Source: PLOWO2-12-38-17 sp963709355
GTDB lineage: Bacteria > Planctomycetota > Brocadiia > Brocadiales > Brocadiaceae
Assembly (NCBI GenBank): GCA_963709355.1
Contig: CAVPVY010000005.1
Location: 62,001 to 126,000, forward strand
Length of the DNA: 64,000 nt
Direction of reading: 5' to 3'
The translations under genes were made by a program, and so were the position numbers. Below the pieces are notes generated by a model that was not told where the DNA came from, made no database searches, and saw only the letters and a list, made by a program, of their open reading frames with translations. Shown here piece by piece: positions 53,875 through 62,773 of the stretch (the first letter of the stretch is position 1; every line of letters begins with the position of its first letter).

Positions 53875-54915
53875 TTAATGTTGATGATCTTTAGGGACTT
53901 CCTTTTCACAGTCAAAGCAAAAATATGTTATACCGCATTCATGCTCTTCGCCAACTTCTATTTTGCATGTTGGGCAAAAGTGTGTGACTCCGCAAATATG
54001 GTCGTCTCCAACCTCTTTTTCGCAGTCGTAGCAGAAATAGGTTATATCGCATATATGTCCTGTCCCTACTTCTTCTTCGCATTTGGAGCAGAAATTTGTA
54101 ACACCGCAGATATGTCCATCACCGACTTCTTTTTTACAGTCTTGGCAGAAGAAAGTTAAATCACATATATGCCCAGCGCCAACCTCTTCTTTACACAGCT
54201 GGCAATATGTTGTGACCCCGCAAATATGTCCTTCCCCAACTTCTTTATTACAAGTTGAACATTGGTGTAAAGACAGTCCGGCCTTTCCCGGTTGCAAAGC
54301 TTCAGCGCTTTCTTCCTGTGGTAGCGTGGGTGCTGCAGCCTCAGGCTCGGCTGGTTGAGCAGCTTCTTCAGCAGGGGCAGCGGCTTCAGGTGCGGCTGGT
54401 TGAGCAGCCTCTTCAGCAGGGGCAGCGACCTCAGGTGCGGCTGGTTGAGCAGCCTCTTCAGCAGGGGCAGCGGCTTCAGGTGCGGCTGGTTGAGCAGCTT
54501 CTTCAGCAGGGGCAGCGACCTCAGGTGCGGCTGGTTGAGCAGCTTCTTCAGCAGGGGCAGCGGCTTCAGGTGCGGCTGGTTGAGCAGCTTCTTCAGCAGG
54601 GGCAGCGGCTTCAGGTGCGGCTGGTTGAGCAGCCTCTTCAGCAGGTGCAGCGGCCTCAGGTGCGGCTGGTTGAGCAGCCTCTTCAGCAGGGGCAGCGGCT
54701 TCAGGTGCGGCTGGTTGAGCAGCCTCTTCAGCAGGTGTAGCGGCCTCAGGTGCGACTGGTTGAGCAGCCTCTTCAGCAGGGGCAGCAGTCGGTGTCTCTA
54801 CTTTTACTTCAACACTTGGTGAAGTTGTTTCTTTTACTTGTGTTTGAGTAGTAACACAAGAACTTAAAAGAACTGTAAGACTTAATAAACCCACACTTAA
54901 AAAAACTTTTTTCAT
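53875..54915 (-). CDS. Lipoprotein with Ala/Pro/Glu tandem repeats and seven CxxC...HxC modules
   Basis: 346 residues. Lipoprotein signal peptide with lipobox LLSSC (Cys20). Residues about 40-200 are ten tandem copies of a 15-residue unit (AAPAEEAAQPAAPEA), likely an extended spacer through the periplasm or wall. The C-terminal ~130 residues are seven modules of about 20 residues of the form C-x2-C-x(K/E)EVG.GHIC(G/D)(V/I)T.F, each with two Cys plus His-x-Cys, so up to seven metal sites; the last lacks the final Cys and ends HQH. It is probably a metal-binding or structural envelope protein. Excellent AAGGAGG ribosome site. It follows the DHH gene by 41 bp. Confidence 0.8.
   Translation of the reverse strand: MKKVFLSVGLLSLTVLLSSCVTTQTQVKETTSPSVEVKVETPTAAPAEEAAQPVAPEAATPAEEAAQPAAPEAAAPAEEAAQPAAPEAAAPAEEAAQPAAPEAAAPAEEAAQPAAPEAAAPAEEAAQPAAPEVAAPAEEAAQPAAPEAAAPAEEAAQPAAPEVAAPAEEAAQPAAPEAAAPAEEAAQPAEPEAAAPTLPQEESAEALQPGKAGLSLHQCSTCNKEVGEGHICGVTTYCQLCKEEVGAGHICDLTFFCQDCKKEVGDGHICGVTNFCSKCEEEVGTGHICDITYFCYDCEKEVGDDHICGVTHFCPTCKIEVGEEHECGITYFCFDCEKEVPKDHQH
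54345..54795. repeat. Ten tandem copies of a 45-bp unit
   Basis: The GGCTGGTTGAGCAG step recurs exactly every 45 bp ten times (near 54349, 54394, 54439, 54484, 54529, 54574, 54619, 54664, 54709 and 54754). Copies are 90-100% alike and differ mostly at silent or conservative positions. They lie inside the lipoprotein gene and are likely to vary in number between strains. Confidence 0.95.
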
Positions 54916-54956
54916 AATTTCCTCCTTATTTAAAAAGATTTCACAATTAAATACTA

Positions 54957-56411
54957 TTAATTACCAAGTAGGTCTATTTCTTTATGTTTTTCGTCCTTTA
55001 TAAAATCAATTCCAATCGCTGTGAATAATTTTTGTTCTACAGTATCAGTTATTGTTTTAAATAGTGATTTTTTGTCTGTAATGTTTAATTCATTCAGCTC
55101 AATACTTCCGGCTGCCATCGTGGGATGTCCACCAGCATTCATAAATCCAAATGCCTTCTGTAATAGTAATGCAAGATTAAGCGTTGGGTTAGTGCTTCTT
55201 GCCGATAGTTGTATTTTGTCTTTATTGACACCATAAATAAGTACGGTAGAAATTCCCTCCATTTGTAATAATAACTCGGCTGCCTGTGGTAATGCATCTC
55301 TGTCTGTAATATATTCTACAAAGGATGTAAGATAAGAACCTGATATTTTTTTGTTTCTTATCGCTCTTCCAATTATATCAATGGTTTCTGAATTCATGTT
55401 AATTGATTCTATCTGATTTAATAACGCCAGATTTACTAATGGCAAAAGGTATGTTGCTGCATCTATGTCTTCAGTAGTAGTATTTCGTGTAAAACCACCT
55501 GTATCAGTCCTGATGCCATAACGAAGGGCAGTAGCGAGTGATGGATTGGGGACTATGCCTAAGTGTCGCAAATATCTGGTCATAATGGTAGAAGTAGCGC
55601 CAATTTTTGGTAAAATTTCAACAAATTCTCCTTTGACAAGACTTAAATCAGTTTGATGATGGTCAATTATGATATTTGGGATTGTATTTGGTGGTAAGAT
55701 GTTATTTTTCGATGGGATGGAAGCCTCTATTAAAGCGATTTTATCTGCTTTGCTTAATATTCCTAATGCGTCATCAGGTCTTTTTAATTGTATTAATTCG
55801 GTTTGGAGAAGGTTTATTAGCACCTTATTTTGGTTGTAAGTTATATCTCCACCGTAATAAATTTTAGATTTAACATTGTACTCTTCCGTAATACGTTTTA
55901 AAGCAAGGCCAGAAGCAATAGCATCAGGATCCGGATTGTCTTGTAAAAATATTGCTATACCATTATTAATTGCGGACTTAATAATATTTACTAAATTAGA
56001 AACAGCTTTTTTTGATCTTGCGGTTTCAAGCTTGTTCTGAATAGCGCTTTTTACTAAGCTCGTTGTCTGAATAACGTAATCTGCCCCATTTTCTATAAGT
56101 TCGGAGGCTTCTTTATCGTTTGAAGTTGTTGATAAAACGAATTTGGCAGGAAATAATTTTCTAGTATTCCTTACTGCAGACAGATTATCTTCAAAATTTT
56201 TATGTAATATAATAAAAGCAATAATCTCGTTTGCCTGAAATGGAGGTGAGTTTAGTATATTGATGTCTTTAAGGACATCACAAAGAAGAGTGGGTGTTTT
56301 CAATTCCATTAACGTCGCTTCATTACTGATTATAAAAACCTTTTCTCCTGACTGGTTTAAACTTTCTACCAGAAGTTTTCCTATATCATTAAAACCCAAA
56401 ATAATGTACAT
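54957..56411 (-). CDS. DHH-family phosphoesterase with an N-terminal RCK/TrkA-N domain
   Basis: 484 residues. Residues 1-120 form a Rossmann RCK/TrkA-N domain (YIILGFNDIGKLLVESL). From about 135 the DHH domain begins: NPDPDAIASGLAL, then IIIDHHQTD (DHH motif near 245), TGGFTRNTT and a DHHA1 end with GGHPTMAAGS near 430. Proteins of this fusion occur in archaea and some anaerobes and are thought to hydrolyse small phosphodiesters or oligonucleotides, perhaps controlled by a nucleotide bound to the RCK domain. Lies just upstream of the lipoprotein gene. Confidence 0.82.
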   Translation of the reverse strand: MYIILGFNDIGKLLVESLNQSGEKVFIISNEATLMELKTPTLLCDVLKDINILNSPPFQANEIIAFIILHKNFEDNLSAVRNTRKLFPAKFVLSTTSNDKEASELIENGADYVIQTTSLVKSAIQNKLETARSKKAVSNLVNIIKSAINNGIAIFLQDNPDPDAIASGLALKRITEEYNVKSKIYYGGDITYNQNKVLINLLQTELIQLKRPDDALGILSKADKIALIEASIPSKNNILPPNTIPNIIIDHHQTDLSLVKGEFVEILPKIGATSTIMTRYLRHLGIVPNPSLATALRYGIRTDTGGFTRNTTTEDIDAATYLLPLVNLALLNQIESINMNSETIDIIGRAIRNKKISGSYLTSFVEYITDRDALPQAAELLLQMEGISTVLIYGVNKDKIQLSARSTNPTLNLALLLQKAFGFMNAGGHPTMAAGSIELNELNITDKKSLFKTITDTVEQKLFTAIGIDFIKDEKHKEIDLLGN

Positions 56412-56579
56412 TTTGAAAAACTATTTTAGACTGCTTAAATATAAAAATCGGAGTTCATTATACGAAATAGGCTTTTTTAAAGTCAATATAAAAAGAAGAC
56501 AGTTTGAATTTAACTTTTTATGGATATAAGAGTTATATAAAGTGTTTTACTTTTTTTGGAAATAAGACTCGGTTTTAAC

Positions 56580-56607
56580 TTGAAATAAAATGTGAGGTTT
56601 ATATAAC
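56580..56607 (+). promoter_or_regulatory. Candidate promoter of the RNA ligase gene
   Basis: TTGAAA (56580-56585), 16-bp spacer, TATAAC (56602-56607), 57 bp before the ATG. Confidence 0.35.
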
Positions 56608-56663
56608 ATCATTTCTGAATAATTATTTATAGATGTAAAAGTTTTTTTAGAAAGTTAGGTATT

Positions 56664-57788
56664 ATGGGAATATATGAGATTGTTAGTCAATTTGGTATAC
56701 AGGAAAAATTGTGGCAGGAATCTATAGATAAGCATGATGTAGTTTATGATGAGTACAATGGTATTGGTTTTTATCGAGTAACAAAGAAGATCGGCGTATT
56801 AGAAAAAGGGGCGATCGTCACTGAGGAGGGTGTCATTCTTGATTTTCCGCGCATTGCACGAATTTTGCACCTCGAAAATGGCATACATAAGATATATAGT
56901 CATCCATTTTATGTAGAAGAGAAGGTTGATGGCTATAACTTAAGAATTGTACGTATCAGAGGACATGTATTAGCCTTTTCGCGAGGTGCTTATGTTTGCC
57001 CGTTTTCAACGGACAGGGTTACGGATTTTATTGATGTAAAAAGTGTATTTGATGAGAACCCAGGTTTGATTGTCTGCGGTGAGTTTGCTGGTCCTGATAA
57101 TCCTTATAACATAGAATACCCGCCTTATGTTAAGGAAGACATTCGATTTTTTGCATTTGACTTGATGAGGGCTAACAAACATGGAAGCATTCCTATAGAA
57201 GAACGATATAGGTTATTTGACTTGTATCGAATGCCAACCGTGAGGAGATTTGGTCGGTTTTCAATCTCTGATATTCCTGTCTTAAAAAATATTGTTAAAG
57301 AACTGGATGAGGCAGGATGCGAGGGGATTGTAATTAAACCCACTCACCCCGCTGAAAAGTTTGTTAAATATGTAACATTGGGTTCATGTTTACGGGATTT
57401 GCGGGTTACTGCCCCTTTGATGGCAGAATCAATGTCTGAATTCTTTACACACAGAATTATTAGAGCAGCAATGTTTGTTAATGAAAACATTCAATCGTTG
57501 AATTCTGGAATCTGTTCACAGCTTGGTGAGGCCTTATTACAACCAATTTTTGAAAGTGTTAAGAAGGTAGCAAAAGGTGAAGTAATAGAAGAAAGATTTC
57601 TCCTTCGTTTTAAAGAAGAAGAAAATATTCAAAAAATGATAGACCATTTTTATAGATGTAAGGTTAAATTTGAGGTTTTGTCAAAAGATAAGGTGAATGA
57701 TTATTGGCATGTTAAATTTGTAAGAAAATGCTATGCCTCGTATGAAATACTCCAGAAGCATCTTGACGGCTCGGCACATGTGGATTGA
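56664..57788 (+). CDS. ATP-dependent RNA ligase, Rnl3 (archaeal) type
   Basis: 374 residues. Nucleotidyltransferase motif I is K87 in EEKVDGYNLR; motif III-like GEFAGPDNPY near 145, motif IV CEGIVIKP near 220 and motif V KFVKYVT near 235, followed by an all-helical C-terminal domain (280-374). This fits the homodimeric archaeal Rnl3 ligases (Pab1020/MthRnl), which seal or circularise RNA 5'-phosphate/3'-OH ends. It faces the gene for the RNA ligase partner protein, 53 bp away on the opposite strand. The in vivo RNA target is not known. Confidence 0.88.
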   Translation: MGIYEIVSQFGIQEKLWQESIDKHDVVYDEYNGIGFYRVTKKIGVLEKGAIVTEEGVILDFPRIARILHLENGIHKIYSHPFYVEEKVDGYNLRIVRIRGHVLAFSRGAYVCPFSTDRVTDFIDVKSVFDENPGLIVCGEFAGPDNPYNIEYPPYVKEDIRFFAFDLMRANKHGSIPIEERYRLFDLYRMPTVRRFGRFSISDIPVLKNIVKELDEAGCEGIVIKPTHPAEKFVKYVTLGSCLRDLRVTAPLMAESMSEFFTHRIIRAAMFVNENIQSLNSGICSQLGEALLQPIFESVKKVAKGEVIEERFLLRFKEEENIQKMIDHFYRCKVKFEVLSKDKVNDYWHVKFVRKCYASYEILQKHLDGSAHVD

Positions 57789-57841
57789 GTTAATAGTTTA
57801 TTGTTGAAGAACTAAAGAATATCTACCTTATAACTAATATG

Positions 57842-58453
57842 TTATTTTATTTCTGTATCCTTTTCCTGACTCAGTAGTTTATTAAGAATTTCCCGCAATT
57901 TGCAAGGTTCGATATACCGAATACCTAGTTTCTCAGCCCATTTGACTATGCCTTTATCAGCAGTTATCAAGATACCATTCAATTCCCTTGCCAGGAGGAC
58001 AAGGTCAACATCTTCTTTGCTGTCTATAATTCCCTCACGGAGAGCGGAACGATATTTTTTTCTCAGATTAGCTATTGTGTCAGGTTCAGTTTCTGGAGAA
58101 GTCTCTCTTACTGCCTCTTCTGCTACACGCAGACCCTTATCAATTCTACTTCGCACATCTTCAATAAGCTCGTACAGCAAAAAAGCAGGTACTGTCAGCT
58201 CATATCGTTTTGGTGGTTTTTGGAAGATAAGAATCTGGAAATCAGTAGGGATGTGTTCAATTTCTACAAAGTTAAGCAATTCCTGATAAATTGTTGGAGG
58301 CATATAAAATGTGGGTCCTTCCAGTTTACCTATAATTTCCAAGAATTTATACAGGGCTTGAGTAGGATTTGGACCAAAAGTATTATAAACTTCTGGGTTT
58401 GTAAAAATACTAGTGTCAATAATAATCTTTTCGTGTTTGACGCTTTTTCCCAT
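57842..58453 (-). CDS. RNA ligase partner protein (PIN-like)
   Basis: 203 residues: KIIIDTSIFTNPEVYNTFGPNP at the start (PIN-type Asp) and DLVLLARELNGILITADKGIVKWAEKLG near 145-172 (second acidic pair). This is the RNA-ligase-partner family (TIGR03875), whose genes consistently accompany Rnl3. It probably acts as an RNase that trims or opens the RNA before ligation; this is inferred from the PIN-like fold. Convergent with the ligase. Confidence 0.88.
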   Translation of the reverse strand: MGKSVKHEKIIIDTSIFTNPEVYNTFGPNPTQALYKFLEIIGKLEGPTFYMPPTIYQELLNFVEIEHIPTDFQILIFQKPPKRYELTVPAFLLYELIEDVRSRIDKGLRVAEEAVRETSPETEPDTIANLRKKYRSALREGIIDSKEDVDLVLLARELNGILITADKGIVKWAEKLGIRYIEPCKLREILNKLLSQEKDTEIK

Positions 58454-58565
58454 AAAATATTTTATTTATAAAGATGTTTTAGCGAGATATAAAGTATTTT
58501 ACTGATAAGTATTTTAAATTTAAATGAATTATTGTCCATACTGATAAATTTGTTCTTGTTGAATA

Positions 58566-59810
58566 TTAGGTTTGATATAATTTTCTTTCTTTTTCTGTTA
58601 GTTGAAAAACTTTTCTAAAAAGTTGTTCTTCAGCGCAGGACATCTCTTTGTTTCTTCTTTTCATTGCGATTTTTGTAACTTGCAAGGCTTTTTCAAGATT
58701 GTAAACTTCTTTGCGATTATTTGCATACCACGTAAAAGAAGGGAGGTATTTGAGTGGATAGTCATAAGTAACTATATTGCACGAGAAACCAAATACACTG
58801 CCTGTCAGTATCGTTGTGTTTATAGCCGTTTTGGTGTGGTCTCCCATTGCCATTCCAAGGAACATGAGGTCAGTATTTATATTATTTCCTTCGAGTTCAA
58901 CCTTTATATTTCCATAGGTATTTAGTAAGTTGCTGTTTACTGTATCTGCTCCCAAATTAACCCATGAGCCAGTATAAGAATCACCAATAAATCCATCATG
59001 TTGTTTGTTACTGTAACTATGGAAGATACTATTTACAACCTCTCCCCCTATCTTGCAATACTCTCCAATATTTGTGCCTTCGCGCAATCTTGAATTAGGT
59101 TGAAGAATAGAATGATTTCCAATATATGCAGGTCCTTCTATTGTTGTGTTTGGACTAATTGTGACATTGTCCCCAATATAAATTGGTCCTTTTTCTGCAT
59201 CTAATACGCAACAAGGTTTAATTTTACAATTATTACCGATAAATAACATGTCTTTATTTAAAAAATAAACGCCTTCGTACGGCTTTCCCGAAATATTTCC
59301 TTTTTTAAGGAAAAGAGTAAAGTCTTTTTCAAGTTGCGATTTGTTAAATTTAATAATATCCCAAAAATAATTGATTACTAGTGCTTGCGTATTTGTTGTT
59401 GGTATGTAATCTTTTAAGAATTTAATTGCATCTCCTTTAACAAATGTTTCAGATGACAATTTGTTGATATTTTTACTCTTTAGTCTGGCATAAACTACTG
59501 TATCATCTTGTATCCCAACTTCTTCCTGCCCATTTACTGGAATATGATGGGGAATAATTGCCCGGCCATTTATAAAAAGGCATGTATCAATTGATGTGTT
59601 GTTAGTATTAATGCTATAGGAATATCTTTCTTTCAATATATCAGATAAGTAGTCTCTGCAAAATAATGTTATATAAGCATCGGGATAATGTCTTACGATT
59701 CTTTCTAAGGGCGTGAAAATACCGCATCGAAGTTCAAAGGTTGTTCTTGTATATATTAGGGGATTTAATTGCTGATATTTATTGTCTTCAAAAATGCAGA
59801 TGTGTTGCAC
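58566..59810 (-). CDS. GlmU-like alternative UDP-GlcNAc diphosphorylase/acetyltransferase
   Basis: 414 residues, GTG start. The N-terminal part (1-180) starts ICIFEDNKYQQLNPLIYTRTTFELRCGIFTPLERI, the text of the alternative GlmU family (TIGR03991) of Bacteroidetes and Planctomycetes; the C-terminal part (about 190-370) is a left-handed beta-helix of hexapeptides (YIGDNVTISPNTTIEGPAYIGNHSILQPNS). It is expected to form UDP-N-acetylglucosamine or acetylate a sugar phosphate. Catalytic residues of the second half cannot be confirmed by eye. Confidence 0.85.
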   Translation of the reverse strand: MQHICIFEDNKYQQLNPLIYTRTTFELRCGIFTPLERIVRHYPDAYITLFCRDYLSDILKERYSYSINTNNTSIDTCLFINGRAIIPHHIPVNGQEEVGIQDDTVVYARLKSKNINKLSSETFVKGDAIKFLKDYIPTTNTQALVINYFWDIIKFNKSQLEKDFTLFLKKGNISGKPYEGVYFLNKDMLFIGNNCKIKPCCVLDAEKGPIYIGDNVTISPNTTIEGPAYIGNHSILQPNSRLREGTNIGEYCKIGGEVVNSIFHSYSNKQHDGFIGDSYTGSWVNLGADTVNSNLLNTYGNIKVELEGNNINTDLMFLGMAMGDHTKTAINTTILTGSVFGFSCNIVTYDYPLKYLPSFTWYANNRKEVYNLEKALQVTKIAMKRRNKEMSCAEEQLFRKVFQLTEKERKLYQT

Positions 59811-60213
59811 GCAAAAAGATCCTTACAATTTAAATTGTGATATCATAAGTATTAAAGTTGCAGTTCCTATGAAAATAAAGTTGAGAAACCTAAAGTATGT
59901 TTTTCATTAAGTTAAACAATTATGGCACGTTGACAAAAAGTTACTTACATAAAATGAAAATAACACGCTTACTATCAGGCAGGGGTTTTAGATTAAATTG
60001 CAATCTATTTGAAGCTTATAAATATATATAATAAGTCATTATTTATTGTTTGTAGCATACTTATACAGATTATTTTTGTCAAGTTAATAAATAATACCAA
60101 TAATTAAAAAATTTTTTTATATGCTTGACATATAATAGGATACATAATAAAATCCAAACAACACTTAACTTTGCAAATATTTATAAGTAATTTCTGGTTG
60201 GTGAATAAAAGTT
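59811..60213. other. Divergent intergenic region
   Basis: AT-rich region between the GlmU-like gene and the hot-dog protein gene. It contains a strong promoter for the rightward gene (separate entry) and a TTGACA near 59930 without a convincing -10. No coding frame. Confidence 0.4.
60125..60153 (+). promoter_or_regulatory. Strong sigma70 promoter of the hot-dog protein gene
   Basis: TTGACA (60125-60130), 17-bp spacer, TAAAAT (60148-60153), 60 bp before the ATG: consensus -35 with ideal spacing. Confidence 0.6.
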
Positions 60214-61197
60214 ATGAATTTGCAGCAATCACCTATATTTTCAATTCCATTAAAGCGTCTGAATGGTTTTTTAACCGATAAGATTTATTTTAGAGACGCA
60301 AAAGCACTGACTCCACATCCTGCCTTGAAAGTGGTTAATAACGATTGTGGCGAGAGTTCGCTTCATGTCTTTGATAAATTTTTAATTAAACACGAATACA
60401 GGATTTCTAAGCAGGATGGCGAACGCTTTGTGGATATTACCAATGATAATAATTTAATTCACCGACAAGGGAATATTGTCTCGGGAGCTATGACTGTCTC
60501 AAAAATGATTCTTCCACTTGAAATCCTCTTTTCTGAAATAGAGATATCCTCGGTAAATATAAAATTTACAGGTTCGGCTTTTTACGAAGAAAGAACTTGT
60601 AGTCTTTTTATGTGGCAATTTGTCAGCAAGGACTATGTTCAAATTGAAGTAAAGACATATCAGCAAGAGCGGGTAATTGCCACAACTATTATTCTGGGAA
60701 GGTTGAAGATGGCAGATAAACAGGTTAAGGAGATAGAGGAATCCCTTGTTAATAAGAAGTGCCTTACAAGGGTGCAGGAATATTTTGATACACTGGGAAT
60801 TAAGAGCGATTTCTACATTAATAAAGACAGCTACAAAGATTATACATACCCTCTGGCTTATATCGCCTCGTTACCTTCTGCTGAGATTGTAAATCAATTA
60901 TCTGGGCAGGGTGGCATGATTAATATCCTGAGAATGGATTTTGGCAACTATGAAAGAATTCCAATTACCGGAGACAAAGGCCCTGAGGTAAAACTTGCGA
61001 GGGCAAAGAAGCGCAATACGTTTAATAAAATTATAACTGAAGTAGCTGAAGGGCTTGTTACTTATTACAAAGGTCTTGCTATTGTCAATCCAATAGCCAA
61101 ATTCCGCAATTCTAAAGAACCAGTCATTGATGCAATCAATAAGTTAATAGGTTCAGAGACGAACACCATATCTGCTAATGGTACTAATGAAGTTTAA
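60214..61197 (+). CDS. Hot-dog-fold (MaoC-like) protein with a C-terminal extension
   Basis: 327 residues. Residues about 70-175 have the MaoC/hot-dog pattern FVDITNDNNLIHRQGNIVSGAMTVSKMIL (hydratase motif D-x4-N.IH...G), normally acting on acyl-CoA or acyl-ACP enoyl groups. The remaining 150 residues match no family I recognise, although EYFDTLGIKSDFY suggests a further domain. It probably acts in lipid synthesis in the cytoplasm. In the presumed anammox host a link to ladderane or other unusual lipids is conceivable but has no direct support here. Confidence 0.6.
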   Translation: MNLQQSPIFSIPLKRLNGFLTDKIYFRDAKALTPHPALKVVNNDCGESSLHVFDKFLIKHEYRISKQDGERFVDITNDNNLIHRQGNIVSGAMTVSKMILPLEILFSEIEISSVNIKFTGSAFYEERTCSLFMWQFVSKDYVQIEVKTYQQERVIATTIILGRLKMADKQVKEIEESLVNKKCLTRVQEYFDTLGIKSDFYINKDSYKDYTYPLAYIASLPSAEIVNQLSGQGGMINILRMDFGNYERIPITGDKGPEVKLARAKKRNTFNKIITEVAEGLVTYYKGLAIVNPIAKFRNSKEPVIDAINKLIGSETNTISANGTNEV

Positions 61198-61211
61198 ATA
61201 ACCACATTTAT

Positions 61212-61961
61212 TCACTGCAAAATACCTAGCCAGTCCCTTAATAAAAACTGGATTCTACCGATAAGCAACGACAACCTCCCCATGACGGTGTAGCCGAAGG
61301 ATGCGCCAAAGGATATCATCAAAAACCATATTCCAATTTTTGAAAAACTTCCAATCGCGCCCTTATGTTCAACAGAAAACATGAAGTAAATAAGCACCGA
61401 GATTACCCCAAGCAGTATCAATAATGTGTTTATGCTTGAGAGTACGGTCTCTCCGCCTGAAAAGACTGGATGCAACGATGGTTTTATCTGTTCCAGTATA
61501 AATGCAGAAATTACTCTTGGTATACTGATTCCCGCTCCAAGGCCAACAACAAAAGCAAACGTCCACCTGCTTAACCAAGATAATTTCCTTGAAAATCTCA
61601 GGAGCATAAAGATACCCAGAAGAGAAGGAATAATCAGGGTGTAACGGGGCGATACCGTTGCGGCCTTTGAGAAAATGGGTACTATAAGCGGGTCGTACAA
61701 ATCAGGTTTCAGGAAATTATACCACGAAATGATAATTGTGTAACCTAGAGCAACGCCTACATATAAGTTTTCGGCAATCTTGAAGGCTGGATTGTCCTTG
61801 TATAGAAAACTGTAAATGGCTAGTGTTATACCTGCGCCCAGTATAATTCCAAAACCATCGGACGAGAATGGTAATTTTCCTGATGCCGTCAGAAAAATAT
61901 TTACACAGACAAATAGTCCGATTGATATTACCAGAATGAAAAAATTAGAATCTTTTTTCAC
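61212..61961 (-). CDS. Hypothetical membrane protein, third gene of a membrane operon
   Basis: 249 residues, GTG start overlapping the upstream gene's stop by 4 bp (GTGA). Seven or so helices (FFILVISIGLFVCVNIFL, IILGAGITLAIYSFLY, etc.). No recognised family. It is always read after the two genes at 61958 and 62773, so the three probably act as one complex. Confidence 0.65.
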   Translation of the reverse strand: MKKDSNFFILVISIGLFVCVNIFLTASGKLPFSSDGFGIILGAGITLAIYSFLYKDNPAFKIAENLYVGVALGYTIIISWYNFLKPDLYDPLIVPIFSKAATVSPRYTLIIPSLLGIFMLLRFSRKLSWLSRWTFAFVVGLGAGISIPRVISAFILEQIKPSLHPVFSGGETVLSSINTLLILLGVISVLIYFMFSVEHKGAIGSFSKIGIWFLMISFGASFGYTVMGRLSLLIGRIQFLLRDWLGILQ

Positions 61962-62773
61962 CGTTGTTTCTTTCTATATGTTGCAAAGTAAACGACGTTA
62001 CCGAATATAACAAACAGAATAATAATTACATGTGCAACACTTTGCGGCCGCATCCCGCTTACAGCATTTGCTTTCTTATTAACCAGCGCTTCATATTCCG
62101 CCGCTCCCTTAAGTCCTCCCAGCAAACCCACGAGCTGTTTTGATTGAAGAAATGGATACATGTCGGGTCCCATTACTGCCGTACATCCTGCCCCGAATTC
62201 AAATTTATATTTTTCTTTTCCATACACTATCCATGTCTCTATAGTTGTCCCTGCTGCAAGGTCAAATAAAAAATCAAGATTTCTAAGAGAATCAACACCT
62301 TGTAACACAGGCAATGTTGACGTCTCGTTTCCATAGAAATCTTTTGGAAACGCAGAGTAAAGGTTCTCACCCATGTTGATAATAAGAGAGGCGGCACCAG
62401 GTTTGTAACCCAGAAATGCATAATCCTCTCCATATTTTTTCTGATATTGATTAGCAACTGATGTTATGGCTTGGTCTGCAAGGCCGGGCGCTCCGGTGTA
62501 ATGGGTCATACCAATGACCTTTAAATCCTTGCTAAAACAGTGATGGAGAAAGGCAACTGCCATGGGTTGCAGCTCTTCCTTGGATGACGGGTCATAATCA
62601 AATGCAATCATAACATGGGCACCTTTCGGCAATGAGTCCAGTTTTTGGTATATTCCGTGTACAGGCTCGGAGGCTGGTATGGGAAGTTCAAATCTGAGGA
62701 GGAGCGAGACAATAACTGCCACTGTGATAATTGCAAATATAATACGGCGGTCTATTCGCAGAAGCTTTTCCAT
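61958..62773 (-). CDS. Hypothetical membrane-anchored protein with a large extracytoplasmic domain
   Basis: 271 residues. One N-terminal helix (IIFAIITVAVIVSLLLRF, 11-28), an extracytoplasmic domain of about 200 residues (LPKGAHVMIAFDYDPSSKEELQPMA, VIGMTHYTGAPGLADQ, YAFLGYKPGAASLIINMGENL), and one C-terminal helix (IIILFVIFGNVVYFAT). The ATG overlaps the preceding TAA by one base. No function can be assigned; the domain looks like a conserved but uncharacterised binding fold. Confidence 0.65.
   Translation of the reverse strand: MEKLLRIDRRIIFAIITVAVIVSLLLRFELPIPASEPVHGIYQKLDSLPKGAHVMIAFDYDPSSKEELQPMAVAFLHHCFSKDLKVIGMTHYTGAPGLADQAITSVANQYQKKYGEDYAFLGYKPGAASLIINMGENLYSAFPKDFYGNETSTLPVLQGVDSLRNLDFLFDLAAGTTIETWIVYGKEKYKFEFGAGCTAVMGPDMYPFLQSKQLVGLLGGLKGAAEYEALVNKKANAVSGMRPQSVAHVIIILFVIFGNVVYFATYRKKQR

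Noticed and set aside
54345..54795. Regular 45-bp repeats as a CRISPR array
   Set aside because: The units are contiguous with no spacers, keep one coding frame, and have no cas genes nearby.
54255..54822. Long plus-strand open frames full of CGWLSSLFSRGSGF-type or RLVEQPLQQGQ-type repeats
   Set aside because: They are antisense readings of the 45-bp repeat inside the lipoprotein gene. The opposite strand has a signal peptide, ribosome site and terminator; these frames have none.
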